A stretch of DNA of 64,000 nucleotides, taken from positions 4,526,001-4,590,000 of the forward strand of contig NZ_RJVJ01000001.1 of the NCBI RefSeq assembly GCF_003751605.1, in the 5' to 3' direction. This stretch comes from Kitasatospora cineracea (lineage in GTDB: Bacteria > Actinomycetota > Actinomycetes > Streptomycetales > Streptomycetaceae). Position numbers and translations under genes: made by a program. Within the stretch, counting starts at the first letter, position 1. Each line of letters begins with the position of its first letter. Shown here piece by piece: positions 43,819 to 51,453 of this stretch. Under the pieces are notes generated by a model. It worked only from the letters and a program-made list of their open reading frames with translations. It was not told the DNA's origin and searched no databases.

Positions 43819-45570
43819 TCAGGCCGGGCCGAGGACGATCCGCTCGGTGACCTGCCCGGGGTGGACCGGCCGGCCGTGCGGGGTGGCCGGGGCCAGCCGG
43901 CCGGACCGGTCGAGGGTGAACAGCAGGTCGTGGCCGGGCGGCAGTTCGCCGTCGGCGGGGCGGCGCAGGATCCGGGCCCCGGCGGCGTGCCGGCGGGCCA
44001 GTTCGGGGCCGGTCAGGGCGGCCGGCAGGAGCGTCGCGGCGGGCCCGTCGCCGACCACGCCGGGCCCGGGCGCGGCGGCGGGCAGCCGGAACACCGGCAG
44101 CTCCGACCCGTCGCGCAGCACGGCCGCCGCCAGCGCGTTGAACTCGTCCTCGGCGGTCAGCAGGTACACCGCGGTGACGCCCTCCTGCTCGGCGCCCTCG
44201 CCGCCCGCGGCGGCCAGCAGTTCGCCCTCGGCGAGTTCCAGCCCGGCGGCCGCGATCCGCTCCCGCTGCTCGTCCCGCCCGGCCCACAGCAGCACGTCCA
44301 GCCCGGCCGAGCGGAGCACGGCGGCCAGTTCGAGCGTCCACGGCTCGCCGCCCACCAGCAGCGGACGGGAGCGGGCCGGGCGGGCCACCCCCAGCAGCCG
44401 GGCCACCGGGACGGCGCTCAGGCCGTACAGCGTCACGGTGAACACGATCACCAGGAAGGTGGCGGGCAGGATCTTGTCGGCGCCGCCGACGCCCGCCGCG
44501 GCCAGGCCCGCGGAGAAGGTCGCGGCGGTGGACGCGGCGACGATCCCGCGCGGCGCCATCCAGCCGAGGAAGGCCCGCTCGCCCTCGGGGAGGTCCGTCC
44601 CGGCGGTGGACAGCGCCGCCACCACCGGCCGCACCACGACCACCAGCACCGCGACCAGGCCCAGCGCGGGCAGCAGCAGCGGGCGCACCGAGGACCAGGC
44701 CACCGTGGAGGAGATCGACACGAACAGCACCCCGACCACCAGCGACACCAGCGTCTCGAAGAACGTCCGCCGGGCCGGCAGGTCGAACGCGGGCAGGGTG
44801 GCCACCACCACGCCCATCACGATCGCGGCGATCAGCCCGGTGTCCTCGCGCAGCGCGTCGCAGAGCGCGGCGACGCCCACCACGGCCGCGAGCTGGGCGC
44901 TGGTGCCCAGGACGTCGTTCAGCCGCCCGCGCACCAGCAGCCACCACAGCAGCGCCGCGCCGAGCAGCCCGCCGAGCAGGCCCAGGCCCACGCTGGCGGC
45001 GAACTCCAGCAGGCCCCGGCCGAACTGCCGGTGCTGCTGGCCGACCAGCGCGTGGAAGACCAGCGCGCCCAGGATGCCGCCGACCGCGTCGATCAGCGAG
45101 CCCTCCCAGACCAGGATCCGCTGCACCCGCTCGGTGGGGCGGACGAAGTTCAGCAGCGGCCCCACCACCGTCGGCCCCGACACCACCAGGACCGCGCCGA
45201 GCATCGCCGCCGCCGCGCCGGACAGCCCGAGCAGCGGGGCGGCGGCGAACGCGGCGGCCGGGGCGGTCAGCAGGGTGCCGACCCACACCAGGCGCACCAC
45301 CGCGTGCCGGGTGTGGCCGGTCAGCCGGCGCAGGTCCAGGCCGAGCCCGGCGTCGTACAGGACGACCGCGACGGCCAGCGAGACCAGCGGGGAGAAGGCC
45401 GGGCCGAGCAGCCGGTCCGGGTGGACGTCGTCGGTGACCGCGCCGGCCGCGAAGCCGACCGGCAGCAGCACGATGATCGCCGGGATGCGCAGCCGGGCGG
45501 CCAGCAGCTGGGACGCCACGGCGAGCACCACGGTCAGCCCGGCCCCGATCAGGATCTGCTCAGAGGTCAT
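43819..45570 (-). CDS. Cation:proton antiporter, CPA1/NhaP type
   Basis: A 583-residue membrane transporter. About 12 helices span residues 1-410, with RIPAIIVLLPVGFAAGAV, VVLYDAGLGLDLRRL, LVVSGPTVVGPLL and WEGSLIDAVGGILGALVFHA; the SGPTVVGP and SLIDAVG segments are where the family carries its ion-binding Asp, and the Asp is retained in the latter. A cytoplasmic C-terminal domain (about 415-583) has a TrkA-N-like nucleotide fold (LAAVLRSAGLDVLLWAGRDE, AVYLLTAEDEFNALAAAVLR). It exports Na+ or K+ in exchange for H+. The ribosome-binding sequence is weak. It follows the MarR gene on the same strand. Confidence 0.92.
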   Translation of the reverse strand: MTSEQILIGAGLTVVLAVASQLLAARLRIPAIIVLLPVGFAAGAVTDDVHPDRLLGPAFSPLVSLAVAVVLYDAGLGLDLRRLTGHTRHAVVRLVWVGTLLTAPAAAFAAAPLLGLSGAAAAMLGAVLVVSGPTVVGPLLNFVRPTERVQRILVWEGSLIDAVGGILGALVFHALVGQQHRQFGRGLLEFAASVGLGLLGGLLGAALLWWLLVRGRLNDVLGTSAQLAAVVGVAALCDALREDTGLIAAIVMGVVVATLPAFDLPARRTFFETLVSLVVGVLFVSISSTVAWSSVRPLLLPALGLVAVLVVVVRPVVAALSTAGTDLPEGERAFLGWMAPRGIVAASTAATFSAGLAAAGVGGADKILPATFLVIVFTVTLYGLSAVPVARLLGVARPARSRPLLVGGEPWTLELAAVLRSAGLDVLLWAGRDEQRERIAAAGLELAEGELLAAAGGEGAEQEGVTAVYLLTAEDEFNALAAAVLRDGSELPVFRLPAAAPGPGVVGDGPAATLLPAALTGPELARRHAAGARILRRPADGELPPGHDLLFTLDRSGRLAPATPHGRPVHPGQVTERIVLGPA

Positions 45571-45731
45571 CCGGCCATCCCATGCCGCGCACCGCCGCCC
45601 CGGCGCGCCACGCGCCCGGCGGGTCCCCCGTCCGGCCCAGCAGCCCGGCGCGAGGCGGTCACGGGGCGGCCGAGACCGGCGTGGCGGGCGCCGCAGGGGC
45701 GGTCGCTGACGGGGTGGTCGCTGACGGGACG

Positions 45732-46256
45732 TCAGCCGGCCGGGGTGCCGGTCCGGTCGCGTTCCAGGGCGGCCCGCAGGGTGGACAGGGTGCGGGCGAG
45801 GCCGTCCAGGGCGGGGGCGTCCAGGTCGGTGCCGAGCAGTTCGGCCAGGGCCCCGGTGAAGGTCCGCCGGGCCTCGGCGACCAGTTGCTCGCCCGCCGGG
45901 GTCAGCACCAGCAGCGAGGAGCGGCGGTCGTCGGGGTTCGGCTGCCGGGCGGCCCAGCCCTGCTTCTCCAGGCGGTCGACGCCCTTGCTGGTCGCGCCGA
46001 CGCCGATGGCGAACTCGGCGGCCAGGTCGGCCACCCGGCAGCCGGGGTGCTCGTGCAGGTGGTGCAGGAACTCGTACTGGGAGGTGACGATGCCGTGCCG
46101 TTCGCGCAGGCGGTCGCCGATGGCGTTGTACAGCCGGGTCTCGCACCGGACCAGGTCGGCGAAGAGCGCGGCGAGGCCCGCGGGGGAGGACGCGGAGGGA
46201 GCGGAGGGCGCGGCGGAATCGGTGGGGGCGGGGCCGTCGGCCGATGTATATTCCAT
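45732..46256 (-). CDS. MarR-family transcriptional regulator
   Basis: A 174-residue regulator with an Ala/Ser/Pro-rich N-terminal tail (about 30 residues). The winged helix is IVTSQYEFLHHLHEHPGCRV, ADLAAEFAIGVGATSKGVDR and LEKQGWAARQPNPDDRRSSL with the DDRR wing. ATG 46256 is seven bases after a -10-like TACACT on the minus strand, so it is probably leaderless. It diverges from the esterase gene with only 42 bases between, containing an inverted repeat. The antiporter gene is 161 bases downstream. Confidence 0.93.
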   Translation of the reverse strand: MEYTSADGPAPTDSAAPSAPSASSPAGLAALFADLVRCETRLYNAIGDRLRERHGIVTSQYEFLHHLHEHPGCRVADLAAEFAIGVGATSKGVDRLEKQGWAARQPNPDDRRSSLLVLTPAGEQLVAEARRTFTGALAELLGTDLDAPALDGLARTLSTLRAALERDRTGTPAG

Positions 46257-46263
46257 AGCATAT

Positions 46264-46280
46264 AGTGTAGCGGAAGCTAC
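46264..46280. promoter_or_regulatory. Inverted repeat between marR-type and esterase genes
   Basis: GTAGC-GGAA-GCTAC (46267-46280) overlaps AGTGTA (46264-46269), the complement of the leftward -10 box. A MarR dimer here would shut off both divergent genes. Confidence 0.65.
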
Positions 46281-46298
46281 TTCTGACAGGAGTGTGCC

Positions 46299-47204
46299 AT
46301 GAGCAGGGAGCAGCGCGCAGAGATCGACCGGAAGCTGCGGCGGCCGGCCCCCGAGGGGGAGCGGACCGTCGAGCAGATCCGGGCCGGATTCCGGGAGCTG
46401 ATGGCCGGGATGCTCGTCCCGCACGAGCGGATCCGCACCGCGCCCGCCGTCCTCGGCGGCCGCCCCGCCCTGCGGGTCGACCCGGTCGGCGAGGCCCGGG
46501 ACGGGACGATCCTGTACTTCCACGGCGGCAGCTGGGTGTTCGGCTCGCCGGAGACCGCCCTCTCGCTGACCGGCCACCTGGTCGCGGGCAGCGGCCTGCC
46601 CGCGTACTCGCCGGACTACCGGCTCGCCCCCGAACACCCCTTCCCCGCCGCCGTCGAGGACACCCTGGCCGCCTACCGCGAGCTGCTCGAACGCGGCGCC
46701 GACCCGGCCCGCACCGTCCTCGCGGGCGACTCCGCGGGCGGCGGCCTCGCCGTCACCACCGTCCTCGCCGCCCGGGACGCCGGACTCCCGCTGCCCGCCG
46801 GCATCCTGGCCTTCTCCCCGGGCACCGACGCCACCCGCAGCGGTGCCAGCATGGACACCAAGGAGGGCGTCGACCCGATCTTCACCCGCTCCTCCTTCGA
46901 GGGCACCAGCGCCATGTACCTCGCCGGGGCCGACCCGCGCCACCCCCTGCTCAGCCCCGCCGTGCACGCCGACCTCACCGGCCTGCCCCCGATGCTGATC
47001 CAGGTCGGCGCCAACGAGCTGCTGCTGGACGACTCCACCCGGCTGGCCGCCCGGGCCCGCGACGCGGGCGTGGACGTCACCCTCGACGTCACCGCCGACG
47101 TCCCGCACGTCTTCCAGTGCTTCGCGGGCGTCCTCGACGAGGCCGACGAGGCGCTGGAGCGGGCCGCCCTGTTCCTGCGCCAGCGCACCGCCGGCGGCCG
47201 CTGA
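46299..47204 (+). CDS. Alpha/beta hydrolase of the hormone-sensitive-lipase family
   Basis: A 301-residue esterase. The HGG oxyanion motif is ILYFHGGSWVFGS, then YRLAPEHPFPAAVEDTLAAY, the nucleophile elbow LAGDSAGGGLAV, the Asp region ANELLLDDSTRLA and the His in DVPHVFQCF, all in the HSL/BAH order. It hydrolyses short-chain esters. AGGAG lies six bases before ATG 46299. It probably is repressed by the divergent MarR protein, which would sense an ester or phenolic ligand. Confidence 0.93.
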   Translation: MSREQRAEIDRKLRRPAPEGERTVEQIRAGFRELMAGMLVPHERIRTAPAVLGGRPALRVDPVGEARDGTILYFHGGSWVFGSPETALSLTGHLVAGSGLPAYSPDYRLAPEHPFPAAVEDTLAAYRELLERGADPARTVLAGDSAGGGLAVTTVLAARDAGLPLPAGILAFSPGTDATRSGASMDTKEGVDPIFTRSSFEGTSAMYLAGADPRHPLLSPAVHADLTGLPPMLIQVGANELLLDDSTRLAARARDAGVDVTLDVTADVPHVFQCFAGVLDEADEALERAALFLRQRTAGGR

Positions 47205-47364
47205 CGGACCGTCGGCAGCCGGGGCCCGGCGCCCGGACAAGGCGGGCCGCACCGGGCGGAACCGGCGAAATCGCCCCGCCCGGAAGGGAGTTGCCCGTCA
47301 CGAAAAGGCTGCCGAACTGCGGACTTCCGGTGACCCAGCGCGCCGTGTCCCTTACTGTACGGGC

Positions 47365-48705
47365 ATGAGTTCTAGGGGGACCGCGGCCGGTGACCGCGGC
47401 ACGGCAGTGGTGATCGGCGGCGGACTGGCCGGATGTCTGGCCGCCTGGGCGCTGCACGGCGTGGCGGAACGGGTCGTGGTGGTCGAACGCGACCGCTACC
47501 CGGACGGGGTGGACTTCCGCCCCGGCGTCCCGCAGGCCAAGCACGGCCACCTGCTGCTCGAGGCCGGCCAGCGCACCATCGACGAACTGCTGCCCGGCGC
47601 CCTCGCCGAACTCCTCGCGGCCGGCGCCACCCGGGTCTCGCTCTCCGGCGGCCTGCGCTGGCTCACCTCCGCGGGCTGGCTCGCCCCCTACGACAGCGAC
47701 CTGGCCGTGCTCACCTGCAGCCGCCCGCTGATCGACCAGGTGGTGCTGGACCGGGTCCGGGCCGCGCCGAACGTCGAGTTCCGCACCGGCACCGAGGTGA
47801 TCGGCCTGCTCGGCGACCGGCACACCGTCACCGGCGTGCAGGTCAACCGGCGCGGCCGGCGCGGCGAGGAGACCGCCGAGATACCGGCCGAGCTGGTCGT
47901 CGACGCGGCCGGCCGCGCCACCCACGCCGCCAAGTGGCTCTCGGTGCTCGGCGCGCCCGCCGTCCCCCGCGACCGGGTCGACGCCGGCGTCTCCTACGCC
48001 ACCCGCTTCTACCACCGCCCCGCCGACGCCCCCGCCGACTCCGCCCTCTACCTGCAGAGCCACGCCCCCGACCAGGGCCGCTTCGGCGTCCTGCTGCCCG
48101 TCGAGGGAGACCGCTGGATCGTCGGCATGGGCGGCATGCGCGGCTACGAACCCTCCATCCAGCCCGAGGAGTTCGAGAAGCAGCTCGGCCTGCTCCGCGA
48201 CCCCTGCATCGCCGAGACGGTGACCGGCGCCAAGCCCACCGGCCCGGCCCGCGGCTTCGTCCCCGGCCCGAGCGTGTGGCGGCACTACGAACGCTCCTCC
48301 ACCCACGGCTTCCTCGCCCTCGGCGACGCCTCCTGCACCTTCAACCCGGTCTACGGCCAGGGCATGACCGTCGCCGCGCTCGCCGCCCGCGCCCTGCGCG
48401 ACGCCGTCCGCAAGCACGGCGACCTCGGCCACGCCGCCGTCCGGGAGACCCGCGACGCCATCGCGGGCGTCACCCGCAACCCCTGGCAGATGGCGGCCGG
48501 CGAGGACGTCCGCTTCGCCGGCACCACCGGCGGCCCCTCCGGCCTCCAGGTCAAGGTCCAGCAGCGGATGCTGGACCGGGTACTGGCCCGCGCCGTCACC
48601 GACGCCCGGGTCGCCGCCGCCTTCCACCAGGTCGCCGCGATGGTGGAACCGCCCACCCTGCTGTTCCGTCCCTCCGTGCTGGGACCGGTCCTGTTCGGCG
48701 GCTGA
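47365..48705 (+). CDS. FAD-dependent oxidoreductase (geranylgeranyl-reductase/halogenase-like)
   Basis: A 446-residue flavoprotein. GTAVVIGGGLAGCLAAWALHG is the FAD-binding fold (residues 12-32), followed by PGVPQAKHGHLLLEAGQRTI typical of the actinobacterial subfamily, LVVDAAGRATHAAKWLS, and GFLALGDASCTFNPVYGQGM as the GD motif. Such enzymes hydroxylate or reduce secondary metabolites; the substrate is unknown. ATG 47365 lies six bases after TACTGT, suggesting a leaderless transcript. No neighbouring pathway helps. Confidence 0.88.
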   Translation: MSSRGTAAGDRGTAVVIGGGLAGCLAAWALHGVAERVVVVERDRYPDGVDFRPGVPQAKHGHLLLEAGQRTIDELLPGALAELLAAGATRVSLSGGLRWLTSAGWLAPYDSDLAVLTCSRPLIDQVVLDRVRAAPNVEFRTGTEVIGLLGDRHTVTGVQVNRRGRRGEETAEIPAELVVDAAGRATHAAKWLSVLGAPAVPRDRVDAGVSYATRFYHRPADAPADSALYLQSHAPDQGRFGVLLPVEGDRWIVGMGGMRGYEPSIQPEEFEKQLGLLRDPCIAETVTGAKPTGPARGFVPGPSVWRHYERSSTHGFLALGDASCTFNPVYGQGMTVAALAARALRDAVRKHGDLGHAAVRETRDAIAGVTRNPWQMAAGEDVRFAGTTGGPSGLQVKVQQRMLDRVLARAVTDARVAAAFHQVAAMVEPPTLLFRPSVLGPVLFGG

Positions 48706-48743
48706 CCGCACCGCCCGCCGGAACACCGGCCCCCGTACCGGCG

Positions 48744-48761
48744 GCCACACCCGGGTGTGGC
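48744..48761. promoter_or_regulatory. Perfect 18-bp palindrome
   Basis: GCCACACCCGGGTGTGGC lies 38 bases after the FAD-oxidoreductase stop and 50 bases before the zinc-ribbon protein start. It could be a terminator hairpin without loop, or an operator; no loop and perfect symmetry favour protein binding. Confidence 0.55.
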
Positions 48762-48810
48762 AACCTGTGCGATCCATCCAGACGGCACGTGCAAGGGTTG
48801 GGCAGCCGAC

Positions 48811-49470
48811 ATGAGCGAGATCTACTTCAGCAACAACTACCGCGACCTCAGCGAGCAGCACGGCACCGGCGCCGGCTTCCAGTTCGAGTTCTCCTGCTCG
48901 CGCTGCTACGACACCTGGCGCTCCGAGTTCGAGCCCTTCCGCACCGGGCAGGCCGCCGGCTGGATCAACAAGGGCGTCAGCGCCGCCTGGAGCCTGCTCG
49001 GCGGCAGCGCCTCCAACGGCCTCAGCAACGCCGCCGACGGCCTGGCCGGCGCCAGCTGGGGCAGCGGCCGCGACGCCGCCTTCCAACGCGCCATCGGCAA
49101 CGCCCAGCAGCACTTCAACCGCTGCGCCCGCTGCACCCACTACGTCTGCGGCCGCTGCTGGAACGCCGCCCAGGGCCTGTGCCTCGGCTGCGCCCCCGAC
49201 ACCGCCGCCGAGGCCGCGGCCGCCCGCCAGCGCGGACTCAACGACGCCGTCACGCAGAACGCGTACGACCACGGCCAGTCCCGGGCCGGGCAGTTCGACG
49301 TCACCGCCGACCGCCAACTGGTCTGCCCGCAGTGCCGCGCCGAGACCCACGGCACCCCGTTCTGCCCCGGCTGCGGCTTCCGCCTCGCCCGGCCCGCGCA
49401 GTGCACCTCCTGCCACGCCGAGGTGCCCGACGGCTCCGCGTTCTGCCCCAGCTGCGGCACCCGGCGCTGA
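48811..49470 (+). CDS. Multi-zinc-ribbon protein
   Basis: A 219-residue protein with several CxxC pairs: FSCSRCYDTW (about 28), NRCARCTHYVCGRCWN and LCLGC (about 108-130), LVCPQC and PFCPGC (about 172-193), QCTSC and FCPSC (about 198-216). At least three zinc sites are likely. The middle has a Gly/Ala/Ser helix region (VSAAWSLLGGSASNGLSNAA) that could contact a membrane. ATG 48811 is preferred; GTG 48757 in frame would add 18 residues. The C-terminal pair resembles the double zinc ribbon (DZR). Function unknown. Confidence 0.85.
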   Translation: MSEIYFSNNYRDLSEQHGTGAGFQFEFSCSRCYDTWRSEFEPFRTGQAAGWINKGVSAAWSLLGGSASNGLSNAADGLAGASWGSGRDAAFQRAIGNAQQHFNRCARCTHYVCGRCWNAAQGLCLGCAPDTAAEAAAARQRGLNDAVTQNAYDHGQSRAGQFDVTADRQLVCPQCRAETHGTPFCPGCGFRLARPAQCTSCHAEVPDGSAFCPSCGTRR

Positions 49471-49515
49471 GAGCCGGACGCCGACACCGCACCGGCCGGT
49501 GCGGCGCTCCCGCGG

Positions 49516-49767
49516 TCAGGTGCCGTGGGTGGGGAGCAGCAGGACGCGTTCGGGGTCGTAGCGGCGCCACTCGGGCTCGGCGGTGGTGCCGATCAGGCGC
49601 AGGCGGCACCAGGGCTCGCCCGCGGGGGAGTGCCACCAGGCGTTGATCCGGCCGAGGGCCCAGGTGCCGGAGCCGTCGAGGAGCACCTCGACGGGCTGGT
49701 AGGCGGGCCGGACCTCCGGCTCCGGCGGGGACCAGGCGGGGTCGGTCTGCAGCTGCGGAGGGAGCAC
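49516..49767 (-). CDS. Small uncharacterised protein
   Basis: An 83-residue protein, GTG 49767 with GGAGG seven bases upstream. The sequence reads LPPQLQTDPAWSPPEPEVRP, then LLDGSGTWALGRINAWWHSP and RYDPERVLLLPTHGT, a small beta-type fold of the kind often annotated as conserved Streptomyces hypothetical. No partner is evident. Confidence 0.72.
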   Translation of the reverse strand: MLPPQLQTDPAWSPPEPEVRPAYQPVEVLLDGSGTWALGRINAWWHSPAGEPWCRLRLIGTTAEPEWRRYDPERVLLLPTHGT

Positions 49768-50078
49768 TGCGGGCCTCCTTCGAGTCCGGTCGACGGGGGT
49801 GACGGGTGCGGGGTGCCCGAACGACCCGGCTGGTGGCGGTCAGGGACACTCTACAGAGGTGTAGAAGCCGATGCCGGGCAATCCGCGGGCAATCCGCCGA
49901 CGTGGCGCAACGGCGCCGCCCCGGTGGCGCGTTCGCGTCGGACCGGGGGCGGGGGCGGGGCGGAATCGGGGGCGGGAGCGGGGGCGCGCTCACGTCGGAC
50001 GGGGGCGGGGGCGGGGCGGAATCGGGAGCGGTGGGCGCCGGGCCCGGTCGGCCGGTCGGCCGGTCATAGACTCGGCGG
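49768..50078. other. 311-bp gap with duplicated G-rich sequence
   Basis: GTCGGAC(C)GGGGGC followed by GGGGGCGGGGCGGAATCGGG occurs at 49937-49970 and again at 49994-50026, a 33-bp direct repeat. The runs GGGGGCGGGGGCGGGG could fold as G-quadruplexes on the plus strand. TAGACT (50067-50072) is a -10-like box for the next gene. No gene is seen. Confidence 0.6.
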
Positions 50079-50708
50079 GTGACTGCTGAGGACTCCTCGA
50101 TCGAGGCGCTGGGCGCCCTCGCCGACCCGGTGCGGCGCGCCCTCTACCGGTACGTGGCCGGCGCGCCGGAAGAGGTCGGCCGGGACGCGGCGGCCGAGGC
50201 CGCGGGCGTCTCCCGCTCGCTGGCCGCCTTCCACCTGGACAAGCTGGTGGCCGCGGGCCTGCTGGCGGTCTCCTACCGCCGTCCGGACGGGCGCGGCGGC
50301 CCCGGTGCGGGTCGCCCGGCCAAGCTGTACCGCCGGGCGGAGGAGGAGTTCGCGGTGGCGCTCCCGCCCCGGGACTACGGCGGGGCCGGCCGGCTGCTCG
50401 CCGAGGTGGTCGAACGGGCCGGGCTGGACCGGGAGTTGCAGGCCGCGGCCCGGGCCGCGGGCTCGGCCGACCCGGCCCCGGACGTGCCGGCGGCGCTGGC
50501 GGAGCGCGGCTACGCGCCGTTCCCGGACGGCGAGGTGGTGCGGCTGCGCAACTGTCCGTTCCACGCGCTGGCGGAGGAGTTCCCGGCACTGGTGTGCGGG
50601 ATGAACCTGGCGCTGCTGGAGGGCCTGGCCGGGGCGGAGTGGACGCCCGTGATGGACCCGGGTGCGGGCCGCTGCTGCGTGGCACTCTCTAAAAACAATA
50701 ACCATTGA
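50079..50708 (+). CDS. ArsR/SufR-like winged-helix regulator with candidate Fe-S cysteines
   Basis: A 209-residue regulator. The N-terminal winged helix is IEALGALADPVRRALYRYVA, RDAAAEAAGVSRSLAAFHLD and KLVAAGLLAVSYRRPDGRGG. The C-terminal region has RLRNCPFHALAEEFPALVCG and, near the end, GAGRCCVAL. The order Cys-Pro-Phe-His ... Cys ... Cys-Cys resembles the SufR family, where these residues hold an Fe-S cluster. SufR represses Fe-S assembly genes, but no suf genes lie here. GTG 50079 is six bases after TAGACT, so a leaderless transcript is likely. A DUF3291-like gene follows after 32 bases. Confidence 0.85.
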   Translation: MTAEDSSIEALGALADPVRRALYRYVAGAPEEVGRDAAAEAAGVSRSLAAFHLDKLVAAGLLAVSYRRPDGRGGPGAGRPAKLYRRAEEEFAVALPPRDYGGAGRLLAEVVERAGLDRELQAAARAAGSADPAPDVPAALAERGYAPFPDGEVVRLRNCPFHALAEEFPALVCGMNLALLEGLAGAEWTPVMDPGAGRCCVALSKNNNH

Positions 50709-50740
50709 CGATAGAGGTCGGGCCGGGCCATGCTTGCCGC

Positions 50741-51265
50741 ATGACTGCCCCTCAGGCCGCCGTGCCCGCCCCCGTCGTGCCCGCCCCCGCCGTGCCCGCT
50801 CCCACCTCCGGCCACCAGCTCGCCCAGGTCAACGTCGGCCGCACCGTCGCCCCGCTGGACAGCCCCGAACTCGCCGGTTTCATGGACCAGTTGGCGGAGA
50901 TCAACGCGCTCGCCGAGCGCAGCCCCGGCTTCGTCTGGCGGTTGGTCGACGACACGGGCGCCGACGCCACCGGCCTGCACCCCGACCCGGACGACGGGCT
51001 GCTGCAGATCAACTGCTCGGTCTGGCAGTCGGTCGAGGCGCTCCGGGAGTACGTTTACCGCAGCGACCACCTGCGGGTGCTGGCCCGCCGCCGCGAGTGG
51101 TTCCAGCGCCCGGACGGGGCGCACCAGGCGATGTGGTGGGTCCCGGCCGGGCACCGCCCGAGCGTGGCCGAGGCGATGGCGCGGATCGCGCTGATCCGCG
51201 ACCACGGGCCGGGCCCGGAGGCGTTCACCTTCCGGGAGCCGCACCCGGCGCCGGACGCCCGCTGA
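50741..51265 (+). CDS. DUF3291-type (ABM-like) protein
   Basis: A 174-residue protein. After an Ala/Pro/Val tail (TAPQAAVPAPVVPAPAVPAP), residues about 25-165 form a ferredoxin-like fold: HQLAQVNVGRTVAPLDSPEL, FMDQLAEINALAERSPGFVW, LQINCSVWQSVEALREYVYR and EWFQRPDGAHQAMWWVPAGH. This is the DUF3291 pattern, related to antibiotic-biosynthesis monooxygenase folds. It follows the SufR-like gene, with an A/T-rich AAAAACAATAACC just before. The start is ATG 50741; a ribosome-binding sequence is not clear. Confidence 0.82.
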   Translation: MTAPQAAVPAPVVPAPAVPAPTSGHQLAQVNVGRTVAPLDSPELAGFMDQLAEINALAERSPGFVWRLVDDTGADATGLHPDPDDGLLQINCSVWQSVEALREYVYRSDHLRVLARRREWFQRPDGAHQAMWWVPAGHRPSVAEAMARIALIRDHGPGPEAFTFREPHPAPDAR

Positions 51266-51353
51266 ACCGGGAGCGGCCCGCCCGCCGGCCGGGCGGGAGG
51301 GGTGCCGGGCGGTGAACCCCGGCCGGTCGGACGGCGAACCCCTGGCCAGATGA

Positions 51354-51369
51354 CTAAGCGCTTGCTTAG
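51354..51369. promoter_or_regulatory. TetR-type operator over the oxidoreductase promoter
   Basis: CTAAGC-GCTT-GCTTAG, perfect 6+6 arms with a 4-base centre. TAGACT (51367-51372) overlaps its right arm and is the likely -10 box of the following gene, so bound repressor would block it. No TetR gene is adjacent. Confidence 0.7.
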
Positions 51370-51453
51370 ACTCGGGTGGGCGGGGCCGCCGGTCCACCCC
51401 CCGAGCACCGACGGCCCCGTCGTCCCGTCCAGCACCCCTCGCAGGAGCGCGCC

